The notes: generated from the letters alone by a model not told the origin. Shown: positions 35,737-44,497, counted from the first letter of the stretch. The stretch is 64,000 nucleotides of DNA from Cereibacter_A sp052244495 (GCA_052244495.1 JBQPXH010000005.1), one strand, 5' to 3'. Numbers and translations: made by a program.

Positions 35737-36960
35737 ATGGAGTTCTCTCAGCACTTCCAGAAGCTGATCGACGATATGCGGCTGGACGGGCGGTACAGGA
35801 CGTTCGCCGAACTCGAGCGCATTGCCGGGGAGTTCCCGACCGCGCTCTGGCATGGCCCGGACGGGCGGACCAAGCGCGTCACGGTCTGGTGCAGCAACGA
35901 CTACCTTGGCATGGGACAGAACGCCGAGGTCCTTGCCGCGATGCACCGGTCGATCGACCTCTCGGGCGCCGGCACCGGAGGCACACGCAACATCTCGGGC
36001 ACGAACCGGCAGCACGTCGCGCTTGAGGCGGAACTTGCGGATCTGCACGGCAAGGAGTCCGCGCTCATCTTCACCTCGGGGTGGATCTCCAACCTCGCCG
36101 CCTTGGGGACGCTGGGCAAGGTGCTGCCCGATTGTGCGATATTCTCGGATGCGCTGAACCACAACTCGATGATCGAGGGCATCCGCAGGTCGGGTGCCGA
36201 GCGCTTCATCTTCCGCCACAATGATCCCGGTCACCTCGACCAGTTGCTCTCGTCGATTGATCCGGCGCGCCCCAAGGTCGTGGCTTTTGAAAGCGTCTAC
36301 AGCATGGACGGCGACATCGCCCCCATAGCCGAGATCTGCGACGTGGCCGAGCGGCATGGCGCGCTGACCTATCTCGACGAGGTTCACGCGGTCGGCCTCT
36401 ACGGCCCGCGGGGCGGCGGCATCAGCGACCGCGACGGGCTGGCGGACCGGGTGACGATCATCGAGGGCACGCTCGCCAAGGCCTTCGGCGTGATGGGCGG
36501 CTATGTCAGCGGCCCGTCCCTGCTGATCGACGTGATCCGCAGCATGTCCGACAGTTTCATCTTCACCACCTCGATCTGCCCGCACCTCGCGGCTGGCGCC
36601 CTTGCGGCAGTCCGGCATGTGAAGGCCCACCCAGACGAGCGCCGCCGGCAGGCGGAGAACGCCGTCCGCCTCAAGGCCATGCTGCAGAAGGCCGGCATCC
36701 CGGTTCTCGACACGCCCAGCCACATCCTTCCCGTGATGGTGGGCGAGGCGCATCTCTGCCGTAGCATCAGCGAGGATCTGCTGGCGCGCCATGCGATCTA
36801 CGTCCAGCCGATCAACTATCCGACCGTAGCTCGGGGTCAGGAGCGGCTTCGGCTGACACCGACCCCCTTCCATACCCAGTCCCACATGGAGGCGCTGGTC
36901 GAGGCGCTCCTCGCCGTCGGCAAGGATCTCGGGTGGATCCAGCCGAGGCGAGCCGCTTAG
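35737..36960 (+). CDS. hemT: 5-aminolevulinate synthase, second isozyme (HemT)
   Basis: Condenses glycine with succinyl-CoA to 5-aminolevulinate, the first step of tetrapyrrole synthesis in Alphaproteobacteria. The 407 residues equal the known HemA/HemT length. Seen in order: VTVWCSNDYLGMGQNAEVLA, AGTGGTRNISGTNRQHVALE, LIFTSGWISNLAALGTLGK, DALNHNSMIEGIRRSG, AFESVYSMDGDIAPI, YLDEVHAVGLYGPRGGG and the PLP lysine in IIEGTLAKAFGVMGGYVSG. GAGGTG six bases before the ATG at 35737 fixes the start over a GTG at 35728. The rdxA gene upstream identifies it as hemT rather than hemA. A rho-independent terminator follows. Confidence 0.95.
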   Translation: MEFSQHFQKLIDDMRLDGRYRTFAELERIAGEFPTALWHGPDGRTKRVTVWCSNDYLGMGQNAEVLAAMHRSIDLSGAGTGGTRNISGTNRQHVALEAELADLHGKESALIFTSGWISNLAALGTLGKVLPDCAIFSDALNHNSMIEGIRRSGAERFIFRHNDPGHLDQLLSSIDPARPKVVAFESVYSMDGDIAPIAEICDVAERHGALTYLDEVHAVGLYGPRGGGISDRDGLADRVTIIEGTLAKAFGVMGGYVSGPSLLIDVIRSMSDSFIFTTSICPHLAAGALAAVRHVKAHPDERRRQAENAVRLKAMLQKAGIPVLDTPSHILPVMVGEAHLCRSISEDLLARHAIYVQPINYPTVARGQERLRLTPTPFHTQSHMEALVEALLAVGKDLGWIQPRRAA

Positions 36961-36979
36961 GCAGGACGGTCGAACGGCC

Positions 36980-37005
36980 GGTGGCGGCTCGGCCGCCACC
37001 TCTTT
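36980..37005 (+). terminator. Rho-independent terminator of hemT
   Basis: GGTGGCGGC (36980-36988), loop TCG, GCCGCCACC (36992-37000) followed by TCTTT. The stem is a perfect 9 bp, starting 20 bases after the hemT stop codon. Confidence 0.85.
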
Positions 37006-37314
37006 CACGCAACGCCAAGGCTCAGGCCGCAGCGCCATTACCTCGTCGACTGTCGTCATTGGGCAGCCGGCTTCGCAAATCGAGAGGATCCCGCCCCTCT
37101 GCCGGGGCAGGTGGACGACAGGTTTGCGAGAGTGTGCTGCCGGGTTAAATGGCGGCAAAAAAGTCTGCCTGAGTTTAGCGACGGATCTGCGGCACGCGCT
37201 CGCTCGGTTGCTTCGTAAGCGATGGGTTTCCCCATTGGGAACGCTGTTGCGGTGGCTCCCGGCGGGTCGGGCTGGCGATCGATTGCAGCTTAAGCTGAAG
37301 CTAGCCCGGCGGCC

Positions 37315-38035
37315 GTCGGTGAGGCGGTTGTAGCCCTGGTTGCCATCCACTTGCAGTATGCCACCGAAGCCCTTCAGCCTCTCTTCGGCGTGGATGCCGG
37401 CGCGGCCGGGGGCGTAGGCGAGTGAGGGATGCGCCGCCACTGGTTCGAGGGACATACCGAACGACGCCTGACAGATCCGATCCGCCCCATGGCCGGTCGT
37501 CCCGCAGCGTCGCCCAGATGAAGCCCTTCTTCGTCTTGCGAGCGCCGGGGTCCAGCGCCGGCATCGTGTCCTTCGGGCTTGCGCGGCGCCACTGGCGCCC
37601 CCTCGGCGCATCGGCGAAAAGCTGGCCCGAGAGCCTCAGGACCTCGGCCATCCGGGCGACGATCGGGGCGAGGTGGAAGCTGACCTTGACCATCCAGTCG
37701 GCGAGGGTCGAGCGATCGGTTCCGACGCCCCGCCGCGCGATGGTCTGCCTTTGGCGGTATAGCGGCAGGTGGTCGGCGAACCAGGCCACCGCCACATGCG
37801 CAAGCAGTGGTGAGCCATTGATGCACCATTGGTTCGAGCACAATGGCGAACGTCGCCAGGCCTCCCCCGATCAGCGCCGGTGCCGGCGGGGCCTGGCGGA
37901 TGCCGACGCAGCCCTTCGGGCAGGCGTAAGCCAGGGGCGGATCGTGACGATCAGCCGGAACTGCGCTGGCGTCACATCGAGCCGCTCGGAGTGGTCTTCC
38001 CCGCCGCAGCTGCAGTGGCAGATGATGATGCCCGC
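37315..38035 (-). pseudogene. IS66-family transposase remnant, frameshifted
   Basis: Pieces of an IS66 TnpC can be read on the minus strand in changing frames: SERLDVTPAQFRLIVTIRP near 37950-38000, AYACPKGCVGIRQAPP near 37890-37930, ADHLPLYRQRQTIARRGVGT with DRSTLADWMVKVSFHLAPIV around 37650-37780, WATLRDDRPWGGSD around 37470-37520 and GFGGILQVDGNQGYNRL near 37320-37365. At least two frame changes and loss of both ends leave no functional gene. Neither the small IS66 accessory genes nor terminal inverted repeats were found. The relic sits between hemT and the regulator-monooxygenase module and may mark an insertion boundary. Confidence 0.8.
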
Positions 38036-38240
38036 CGCTTCAGGCCTGCAGATCCCGCCTCACGTCGGTCCTACCCGTTGCCGATGCCAGACATGGCGCC
38101 ATGACGCTGACTTGCCTCCTCCCAGGCACAGCTTGGCAAGGAGGATCGCGCGGCTGTGGCGCATATCCGACCATTGCCGGTCTTGATCGGGACACGCGCC
38201 TGTTCCTAGGCTTGCGAGCGGCCAATGAGGGAGGGCGCCC

Positions 38241-40001
38241 TTGCGCGATATCGACCACGTTGCCGAGATAGATCGCGTTCTGAAGGGCATTGCGACCGGA
38301 CGCGATGGCCTCGTGGCCGCGTCGTGGCGGCGCTGTGTCGAGACCTACGGCATGGACCCAACCCGCGCCGAGCCGGCCCACATCGTCACCGCGACCGAAC
38401 TGCGTGAACACCGCGAAGAGGCCGAGCGGCTGATCGCCATCGCGCGCTCGGGACTTCAGGCGCTGTTCCGGCAGGTGGCGGGGCAGAACTACGTTCTGCT
38501 TCTGGCCAATGCCAAGGGCGTTACCGTCGATTTCTTCGGCGACCCGCGGTTCGAGGACGAGCTGCGCGCCGCGGGGCTCTATCTCGGCTCGCACTGGTCC
38601 GAGAACCTCGCCGGAACCTGCGGCGTGGGCGCCTGTATCGTGACCGGCGAGGCGGTGACCATCCACCAGACCGATCACTTCGGGCTGGCGCACACGCCCC
38701 TGTCCTGCACGGCGGCGCCAATCTACGACACCTGCGGGTCGCTGGCGGCGGTGCTCGACATTTCCCTGCTGCGCTCTCCGGCGCCCAAGGCCAGCCAGAA
38801 CCTTGCGATGAACCTTGTCCGCGCCTCGGCACGGCGCGTCGAGATGGCGAACCTGATGGCGATGACGCGGCGCGACTGGGTGCTGCGGTTCTCGTCGACG
38901 CCAGAGTTCCTCGAGGTCGATCCCGAGGCGGCGGTGGCGCTGGACGGGTCGGGGCGGATCATCGGGGTGACGGGCGCGGCGCGCGGGTTCCTCGCGCCGG
39001 ACGGGTCCAACCTGCCGCTGATCGGGCAGCGGATCGACGCTCTGATGGATCTGTCGGTCGACGACCTGCCCGATCTGATGCGCGGCCGCCCGACCGAGGA
39101 ACGGGTGCTGCGGGTGAAGGACGGGCGGGGGCTCTTCGGCCATGCGATCGCGCCGCAGGCCGCGCACAAGCTAACCCGCCGGACCCTGCACGACCTTCCC
39201 GGCGCCCTGTCCAGCTTTGCCGGACCCGACCCCGCCCTGCAACGCCTGCTGGCCGAGGCCGCACGGCTGGCGCCCACGCGGGTGCCGCTGCTCATCGCGG
39301 GCGAGACCGGCACCGGCAAGGAACGGCTGGCCCGTGCGATCCATGTCTGCGCGGCGGGCGAGCGGCCGTTCCGGCATGTCGTCTGCGCGGGGCTCGATGC
39401 GGCGCGGCTGGCCGACACGCTTTCGGGGCTGGGCCGCCCCGCTACCCTGTTCCTCGACGGCCCCGAGGATCTGGGCTCCGAGGCGCAGGCGGCCCTGCTG
39501 TCGGCGCTGTCGGGAGCGGGGGAGCTGCGCGTGATCTCGGCCAGCCGTGGCGATCTTTCCGCGGCGTGCCGGCAGGGCGACTTTCGCGGCGATCTGTTCT
39601 TCCGGCTGGCAGGGGTGACGCTGCGCCTGCCTCCGCTGCGACACCGGCGGGATTTCGACTGGCTGCTGGATCGCCTGCTGGCCCGCCGGAACGCGGGCGA
39701 CTGGCAGTTGTCGCCGGCCGCGCGCGCGGAACTGAAGGCGCGCCCCTGGCCGGGTAACATCCGCGAGCTGGAACATGCGCTGGATGTCGCGGTGGCGCTG
39801 GCCGAGGGGCGCGTCATCGACCTGTGCGAACTGCCGCCGCCCGCCCTGTCGCCCGCCGCGCGATCCGATCCCGACGACGACCTGCACGCGGTTCTTGCGG
39901 CCAGCGACTGGAACATGGCGCGCGCGGCCCGGCGGCTGGGCGTCAACCGCTCGACCGTGATGCGGCGGATGCGCCGGCTGGGGCTGACGCTACCGGACTA
40001 G
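38241..40001 (+). CDS. AcoR-like enhancer-binding-type regulator with GAF domain, lacking GAFTGA
   Basis: A 586-residue regulator built like AcoR: an N-terminal helical part with SWRRCVETYGMDPTRAEP, a GAF-like sensor (about 75-215; GSHWSENLAGTCGVGACIVT), an AAA+ domain and a Fis-type helix-turn-helix (DWNMARAARRLGVNRSTVMR). Walker A is intact (AGETGTGKERLARAIHV, near residue 353). Walker B reads TLFLDGPEDLG, with Gly where a Glu is normal, and the GAFTGA loop that touches sigma-54 is absent; the distance from Walker A to Walker B is about 25 residues shorter than usual. It therefore cannot be an ordinary sigma-54 activator. The start is a TTG at 38241 after GAGGGAGGG. Probably regulates the following monooxygenase and dehydrogenase genes. 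Confidence 0.85.
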   Translation: MRDIDHVAEIDRVLKGIATGRDGLVAASWRRCVETYGMDPTRAEPAHIVTATELREHREEAERLIAIARSGLQALFRQVAGQNYVLLLANAKGVTVDFFGDPRFEDELRAAGLYLGSHWSENLAGTCGVGACIVTGEAVTIHQTDHFGLAHTPLSCTAAPIYDTCGSLAAVLDISLLRSPAPKASQNLAMNLVRASARRVEMANLMAMTRRDWVLRFSSTPEFLEVDPEAAVALDGSGRIIGVTGAARGFLAPDGSNLPLIGQRIDALMDLSVDDLPDLMRGRPTEERVLRVKDGRGLFGHAIAPQAAHKLTRRTLHDLPGALSSFAGPDPALQRLLAEAARLAPTRVPLLIAGETGTGKERLARAIHVCAAGERPFRHVVCAGLDAARLADTLSGLGRPATLFLDGPEDLGSEAQAALLSALSGAGELRVISASRGDLSAACRQGDFRGDLFFRLAGVTLRLPPLRHRRDFDWLLDRLLARRNAGDWQLSPAARAELKARPWPGNIRELEHALDVAVALAEGRVIDLCELPPPALSPAARSDPDDDLHAVLAASDWNMARAARRLGVNRSTVMRRMRRLGLTLPD

Positions 40002-40017
40002 GCGGCGCGTTGCGGGC

Positions 40018-40033
40018 CGTTGCGCGCGCAACG
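40018..40033. promoter_or_regulatory. Perfect 16-bp palindrome, candidate operator
   Basis: CGTTGCGCGCGCAACG is a perfect palindrome located 17 bases after the regulator gene's stop and about 110 bases before the monooxygenase start. A second, shorter dyad GTTTC-C-GAAAC lies at about 40043-40053. No T-run follows, so an operator for the adjacent regulator is likelier than a terminator; this is inference. Confidence 0.5.
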
Positions 40034-40144
40034 CCAGCGCCCGTTTCCGAAACCGGATGCGGCAGACTGTCGCGATTTTGCTGGCTGCCCTGCCCTGTCC
40101 TGCGTCAGCCTCATGATCGGGAGATTCATCAACGGGAGGAAAAG

Positions 40145-41944
40145 ATGCTGGACACAACCGCTGCCGATCTCACGCGCGAGGTCCTGTCGGCCTTCGGCGA
40201 TGCCCTGGAACAGGGCGACATCGAGCGCGCTGTCGCGATGTTCGCCGACGAGTGCTACTGGCGCGATCTCGTGACCTTCACCTGGAACATCAAGACCGTC
40301 GAGGGCCGCGAGCAGGTGGCCGACATGCTGCGCCACCAGCTTGCGACGACGAAGCCGCGGGGCTGGGACCTGGCGGAACACGAGATCCCCTCCGAAGAGG
40401 GCGGTGTCACCACCGCCTGGATCACCTTCGAAACCGATCTCGCGCGCGGCTATGGCCTGATGCGGCTGAAGGACGGCAAGATCTGGACGCTCTTGACCAC
40501 GATGGCCGAGCTGAAGGGCCACGAGGAACCGAAGGGCTTTGCCCGGCCGCTCGGCGCCAAGCACGGCGCCGCCCGCAACCGCACCACCTGGAAGGAGGAG
40601 CGCGAGGCCGAGGAGCGCGAGCTGGGCTACACGAAGCAGCCCTATGTGCTCATCGTCGGCGGCGGACAGGGCGGCATCGCGCTCGGCGCGCGGCTGCGTC
40701 AGCTGGGCGTGCCGACCATCATCGTCGAGAAGAACGACCGCCCCGGCGACAGCTGGCGCAACCGCTACAAGTCGCTCTGCCTGCATGACCCGGTCTGGTA
40801 CGACCACCTGCCCTACATCAAGTTCCCCGAGAACTGGCCCGTCTTCAGCCCCAAGGACAAGATCGGCGACTGGCTCGAGATGTACACGCGGGTGATGGAG
40901 CTGAACTACTGGACGCGCACCACCTGCCGGAAGGCGAGCTATGACGAGACCACGAAGGAATGGACGGTCGTCGTGGACCGCGACGGGCAGGAGGTCACGC
41001 TGAAGCCGAAGCAGCTGGTGCTGGCCACCGGCATGTCGGGCAAGGCGAACCTGCCCACCTTCCCCGGGATGGAGACGTTCCGGGGCGACCAGCACCATTC
41101 CTCGAAGCACCCCGGTCCCGATGCCTATGCCGGGAAGAAATGCGTGATCGTGGGTTCCAACAACTCGGCCCATGACATCGCCGCCGCGCTGTGGGAGCAC
41201 GGGGCCGACGTGACCATGGTGCAGCGCACCTCGACACACATCGTGCGCTCGGACACGCTGATGGAGATCGGGCTGGGCGGGCTCTATTCCGAGCAGGCGG
41301 TGCAGAACGGCGTCACCACCGAAAAGGCCGACCTGATCTTCGCCTCGGTCCCCTATGCCATCCTGCACGAGTTCCAGATCCCGCTCTACGAGCAGATGAA
41401 GGAGCGCGACAAGGAGTTCTACGAGGGGCTGGAGCGGGCGGGCTTCTGGCTCGACTGGGGCGCCGACGGGTCCGGCCTGTTCATGAAGTACCTGCGCCGC
41501 GGATCGGGCTATTACATCGACATCGGCGCGAGCCAGCTGATCATCGACGGTGAGATCAAGCTGGCGCACGGCCAGGTCCGCGAGGTGGTCGAGGACGGGC
41601 TGATCCTCGAGGACGGCACGAAGCTCGAGGCCGACCTGATCGTCTATACCACCGGCTACGGCTCGATGAATGGCTGGGCGGCGGACCTGATCGGGCAGGA
41701 CGTGGCCGACAAGGTGGGCAAGTGCTGGGGCCTCGGCTCGAACACGCCCAAGGACCCCGGCCCGTGGGAGGGCGAGCAGCGCAACATGTGGAAGCCGACG
41801 CAACAGGAAGGGCTGTGGTTCCACGGCGGCAACCTGCACCAGTCGCGGCACTACTCGCAGTTCCTCGCGCTGCAGCTGAAGGCCCGGATGGAGGGGCTGC
41901 CCGTTTCGGTCTACGGCCTGCAGGAGGTTCACCACCTCGGCTGA
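40145..41944 (+). CDS. Flavin-containing monooxygenase with N-terminal NTF2/SnoaL-like domain
   Basis: A 599-residue protein. The first ~140 residues form an NTF2/SnoaL-like domain (AFGDALEQGDIERAVAMFAD, VEGREQVADMLRHQL). The rest is a class B flavoprotein monooxygenase: FAD site VLIVGGGQGGIALGARLRQL, GDSWRNRYKSLCLHDP, an FMO-type FRGDQHHSSKHPG before the NADP site VIVGSNNSAHDIAAALWEHG, and VYTTGYGSM near the end. It may insert oxygen at a ketone carbon or oxidise N or S centres; the substrate is not known. GGGAGG lies ten bases before the ATG. Followed 57 bases later by a dehydrogenase gene, so a secondary alcohol to ketone to ester route is conceivable. Confidence 0.88.
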   Translation: MLDTTAADLTREVLSAFGDALEQGDIERAVAMFADECYWRDLVTFTWNIKTVEGREQVADMLRHQLATTKPRGWDLAEHEIPSEEGGVTTAWITFETDLARGYGLMRLKDGKIWTLLTTMAELKGHEEPKGFARPLGAKHGAARNRTTWKEEREAEERELGYTKQPYVLIVGGGQGGIALGARLRQLGVPTIIVEKNDRPGDSWRNRYKSLCLHDPVWYDHLPYIKFPENWPVFSPKDKIGDWLEMYTRVMELNYWTRTTCRKASYDETTKEWTVVVDRDGQEVTLKPKQLVLATGMSGKANLPTFPGMETFRGDQHHSSKHPGPDAYAGKKCVIVGSNNSAHDIAAALWEHGADVTMVQRTSTHIVRSDTLMEIGLGGLYSEQAVQNGVTTEKADLIFASVPYAILHEFQIPLYEQMKERDKEFYEGLERAGFWLDWGADGSGLFMKYLRRGSGYYIDIGASQLIIDGEIKLAHGQVREVVEDGLILEDGTKLEADLIVYTTGYGSMNGWAADLIGQDVADKVGKCWGLGSNTPKDPGPWEGEQRNMWKPTQQEGLWFHGGNLHQSRHYSQFLALQLKARMEGLPVSVYGLQEVHHLG

Positions 41945-41953
41945 CACCGCAGC

Positions 41954-41977
41954 ACCCGGGCCGGTCCCGGCCCGGGT
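41954..41977 (+). terminator. Strong intercistronic stem-loop between monooxygenase and dehydrogenase genes
   Basis: ACCCGGGCCGG (41954-41964) and CCGGCCCGGGT (41967-41977) make an 11-bp perfect stem with a two-base loop, ten bases after the monooxygenase stop. Only TTCCC follows, so it may attenuate or stabilise rather than fully terminate. Confidence 0.55.
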
Positions 41978-42001
41978 TCCCGCATCCACGAGGAGGCAGA
42001 G

Positions 42002-43072
42002 ATGAGTGACAGCACCATGCGCGCAGCCGTCTGGCACAAGGCCCGCGATCTTCGCGTCGAGGACGTGCCGGTTCCGGAGCTGCGCGACCCGCATGACGTG
42101 CGGGTGAAGGTCGCCGCCTGCGGCATCTGCGGCAGTGACCTGCACGAATACGCCGCCGGGCCGATCTTCATTCCGGTCGAGGCCCCGCACCCGATCAGCG
42201 GCGACCGCGCGCCGATCGTGATGGGGCACGAATTCGCCGGAGAGGTGGTCGAGGTCGGCCCCAGGGTCACCCGCGTCAAGCCGGGCGACCGGGTGGCGAT
42301 CGAGCCGATCCTGTCGCCCAACCGCGACGGCGCCTATCTGATGGAGCGCTACAACCTCAGCCCGCTGCTGGGCTTTCACGGCCTGTCGGGCGGCGGCGGC
42401 GGGTTCTCGCAGTTCACCGTGGTGGGCGAGCACATGCTGCACCGGATGCCGGATGACCTGTCATGGGAGCAGGGCGCGCTGGTCGAGCCGGCCGCCGTGG
42501 CGCTTCATGCGGTTCGCCAGAGCGGGCTGAAGGCGGGCGACACGGCCGCCGTCTTCGGCACCGGGCCCATCGGCCTCATGGTGATCGAGGCGCTGAAGGC
42601 CGCGGGCGCGGCCGCCATCCACGCGGTCGAAACCTCGGCCGTGCGCCGGGGCCGCGCGGAATCGCTGGGCGCGGCCGTTCACGATCCCGCGGCGGGCGAC
42701 GTGGTCGAGGCGATCGCCGCGGCCTCGGGGGGCGGGGTCGATGTGGCCTTCGAGGTGGCGGGCGTGCCCTCGGTCCTGTCGCAGTGCATCGCTGCGACCC
42801 ACCCCGGCGGCGAGATCGTCATCGTCAGCATCTGGGAGAGCACCGCCTCGTTCCAGCCCAACACGCTGGTGATCAAGGAACGCACGATGCGCGGGATCAT
42901 CGCCTATCGCCATGTCTACCCGTCCGTCATGGCCTTGATGCAGCGCGGCTACTTCCGAGCCGAGGATCTGGTGACCGACCGGATTGCGCTTGACGACGTG
43001 GTCGAGAAGGGCTTCGAGAAGCTGCTGGCCGACAAGTCGCAGGTCAAGATCATGGTCACTCCCCCGGGATGA
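42002..43072 (+). CDS. 2,3-butanediol/sorbitol dehydrogenase-like medium-chain dehydrogenase without structural zinc cysteines
   Basis: A 356-residue MDR-family alcohol dehydrogenase. Catalytic zinc residues are present: Cys in ACGICGSDLHEY and GHE in IVMGHEFAGEVVEVG. The segment LGFHGLSGGGGGFSQFTVV is highly typical of (R,R)-butanediol dehydrogenases. The NAD-binding Rossmann motif is VFGTGPIGLMVIEALKAAG. The loop that normally carries four cysteines for the structural zinc reads ILSPNRDGAYLMERYNLSP, with none. The upstream AcoR-like regulator fits acetoin/butanediol or a related ketol as substrate. GAGGAGG precedes the ATG. The gene's 3' end abuts and slightly overlaps a recD2 relic on the other strand. 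Confidence 0.88.
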   Translation: MSDSTMRAAVWHKARDLRVEDVPVPELRDPHDVRVKVAACGICGSDLHEYAAGPIFIPVEAPHPISGDRAPIVMGHEFAGEVVEVGPRVTRVKPGDRVAIEPILSPNRDGAYLMERYNLSPLLGFHGLSGGGGGFSQFTVVGEHMLHRMPDDLSWEQGALVEPAAVALHAVRQSGLKAGDTAAVFGTGPIGLMVIEALKAAGAAAIHAVETSAVRRGRAESLGAAVHDPAAGDVVEAIAAASGGGVDVAFEVAGVPSVLSQCIAATHPGGEIVIVSIWESTASFQPNTLVIKERTMRGIIAYRHVYPSVMALMQRGYFRAEDLVTDRIALDDVVEKGFEKLLADKSQVKIMVTPPG

Positions 43073-43838
43073 GCGGCCAAGCGCTCGGCTGGCCGGTCGT
43101 CTCGTGTGCGCGATGGCCGGCCAGCGTTCCGGGCATCTCCAGCAGCTTTCCCGCCAGCGTCGTCAAATCCTCCATCGGCAGGCCGCATTGGCCGTCGCCC
43201 ATCCCCTTGGTCAGCGCGTAGGCGATGCCCGTACGGACGCGGACCTTCGCCGTGGGCTCGATCCCGAGCTTGCCCGCAATGATGTCGGCGGTGCGGAAGC
43301 CGATGCCGCGGATGTCCCCGGCCAGCCGATAGGGGTTTGCGGTCATCACCTCGACCGCCTCGCGGCTGCAGGTCTTGTAGATGCGGGCGGTGCCGACGCC
43401 GTGGTCGCGGAGGAAGACCATGATCTCGCGCGTGGCCTTCTGGTCCGCCCAGCCGGCGATGATCTTCGCCGCGCGCGGCGGGCCGATGCCGCCGACCTCG
43501 CGAAGGCGGTCGGGCGCGGCCTCGATGATGTCGAAGACCTCCTTGCCGAAGGCCTGCACGAGCCGCTTCACATAGACCGGGCCGATGCCACGGATCATGC
43601 CCGAGCCGAGAAACCTCTCGATGCCCGCCAGCGAGGACGGTGCCGCGGCCTTCAGGAACCGCGCCTTCAGCTGCAGCCCGTGGGTGCGGTCATTGATCCA
43701 GGTGCCGGCGGCGGTGATCCACGCGCCGGCCGAAACACCGCGCGGAGTGGACCATGTTACCTGTGGCACCAGGAGCGGCCGAGGGGCAGGGATGACAGGA
43801 TACGAGCAGACAATCGTCAGCGTCGCGGGGACAGCCAT
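43056..43838 (-). pseudogene. recD2-type helicase gene remnant, N-terminal HhH region only
   Basis: Encodes only the N-terminal, ATPase-free third of a RecD2/TraA-like helicase: WINDRTHGLQLKARFLKAAA, GIERFLGSGMIRGIGPVYVK, RLREVGGIGPPRAAKIIAGW, REIMVFLRDHGVGTARIYKT, NPYRLAGDIRGIGFRTADII. The frame ends in antisense of the dehydrogenase gene's tail, before any Walker A motif; normal proteins are about 720-740 residues. A four-residue deletion in GTA-RAVR-IYKT and an unrelated N-terminus (TIVCSYPVIPAPRPLLVP) also point to decay. The break at about 43.1 kb probably marks the junction of the inserted regulator-monooxygenase-dehydrogenase module. Confidence 0.82.
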
Positions 43839-44277
43839 GGGTCTCGTGATATGCCTCGTCGCCGCGCCACGCCGCGGAACCAGTCGATCGAACCGGATAT
43901 GGAGCGAGTCGCGCGGTTCATCGCGTCCGCAGAGCGGTCGTGCGGCTCTGCCAGCAAGTCGGATCCGGATATTGAGATCGTGGCAAGGACCCTGCGAGGT
44001 GTTTACGCGGGATGCCCGGACCGCCGGGCTGGACCTGTCGACTGCAAGTGAGGCCGGTATACGGCACGCTCTGGAAGGTTGCCGTACCGCCATGAGAAAG
44101 TCGGAATCCTGGCGGTGCCAGCGCGGTAAAGGCGGACGAGGATCCGCACGGAAACCGCCGGCCAGCGCCTGATGCTCGATCACCTGACGCAGCCGCACGC
44201 GAGGTGCGGCAAATGTTGCGAGCAGCCTCGGGACGAAGCCGCTCGCGAACGTGCAGCGCTCAATACGTCCGCCGCAC
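43839..44277. other. Degenerate stretch without a recognisable gene
   Basis: About 440 bases between the recD2 relic and a DUF427 relic. Minus-strand translation near 44255-44280 gives GGRIERCTF, which could be the displaced start of recD2 (its homologues begin with a similar SIERVTF), suggesting an internal insertion, but this is too short to be sure. Otherwise nothing is seen. Confidence 0.3.
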
Positions 44278-44400
44278 TCACCAGTGGTTGGTGCCCGGGC
44301 CGCCCTTGGGGATACCGTCGAGGTTGGGCGTAACCCAGCCGCCGTAGAAATCACCGGGCTGCGGCATGACGCGGGCGGTGCCGACGAAGCATGCGTCCAT
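44278..44400 (-). pseudogene. C-terminal remnant of a DUF427 protein
   Basis: The last ~40 codons read MDACFVGTARVMPQPGDFYG followed by GWVTPNLDGIPKGGPGTNHW, which resembles the C-terminus of long DUF427 (NTP_transf_9) proteins as I remember them. The upstream part (RRRFLAIVDVSRCAAGSVVR) does not fit the family, so the 5' portion is lost. Identification rests on memory of the family's C-terminal pattern and is moderate. Confidence 0.5.
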
Positions 44401-44497
44401 CAGGCGGCGGACGACAGAGCCAGCGGCGCATCGCGAGACATCGACGATCGCCAGGAACCTTCTTCTCGGCAACCGGCGCCCTCCGGTCCGTGCCATT

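Noticed and set aside
40034..40144. A sigma-54 promoter before the monooxygenase gene
   Set aside because: The best GG-N10-GC match (around TGGCTGCCCTGCC) has the wrong spacing, and the adjacent regulator lacks GAFTGA.
39998..42442. An 814-codon minus-strand frame over the monooxygenase and dehydrogenase genes
   Set aside because: Antisense shadow in high-GC DNA with His/Asp/Arg-rich sequence and no recognisable domain.
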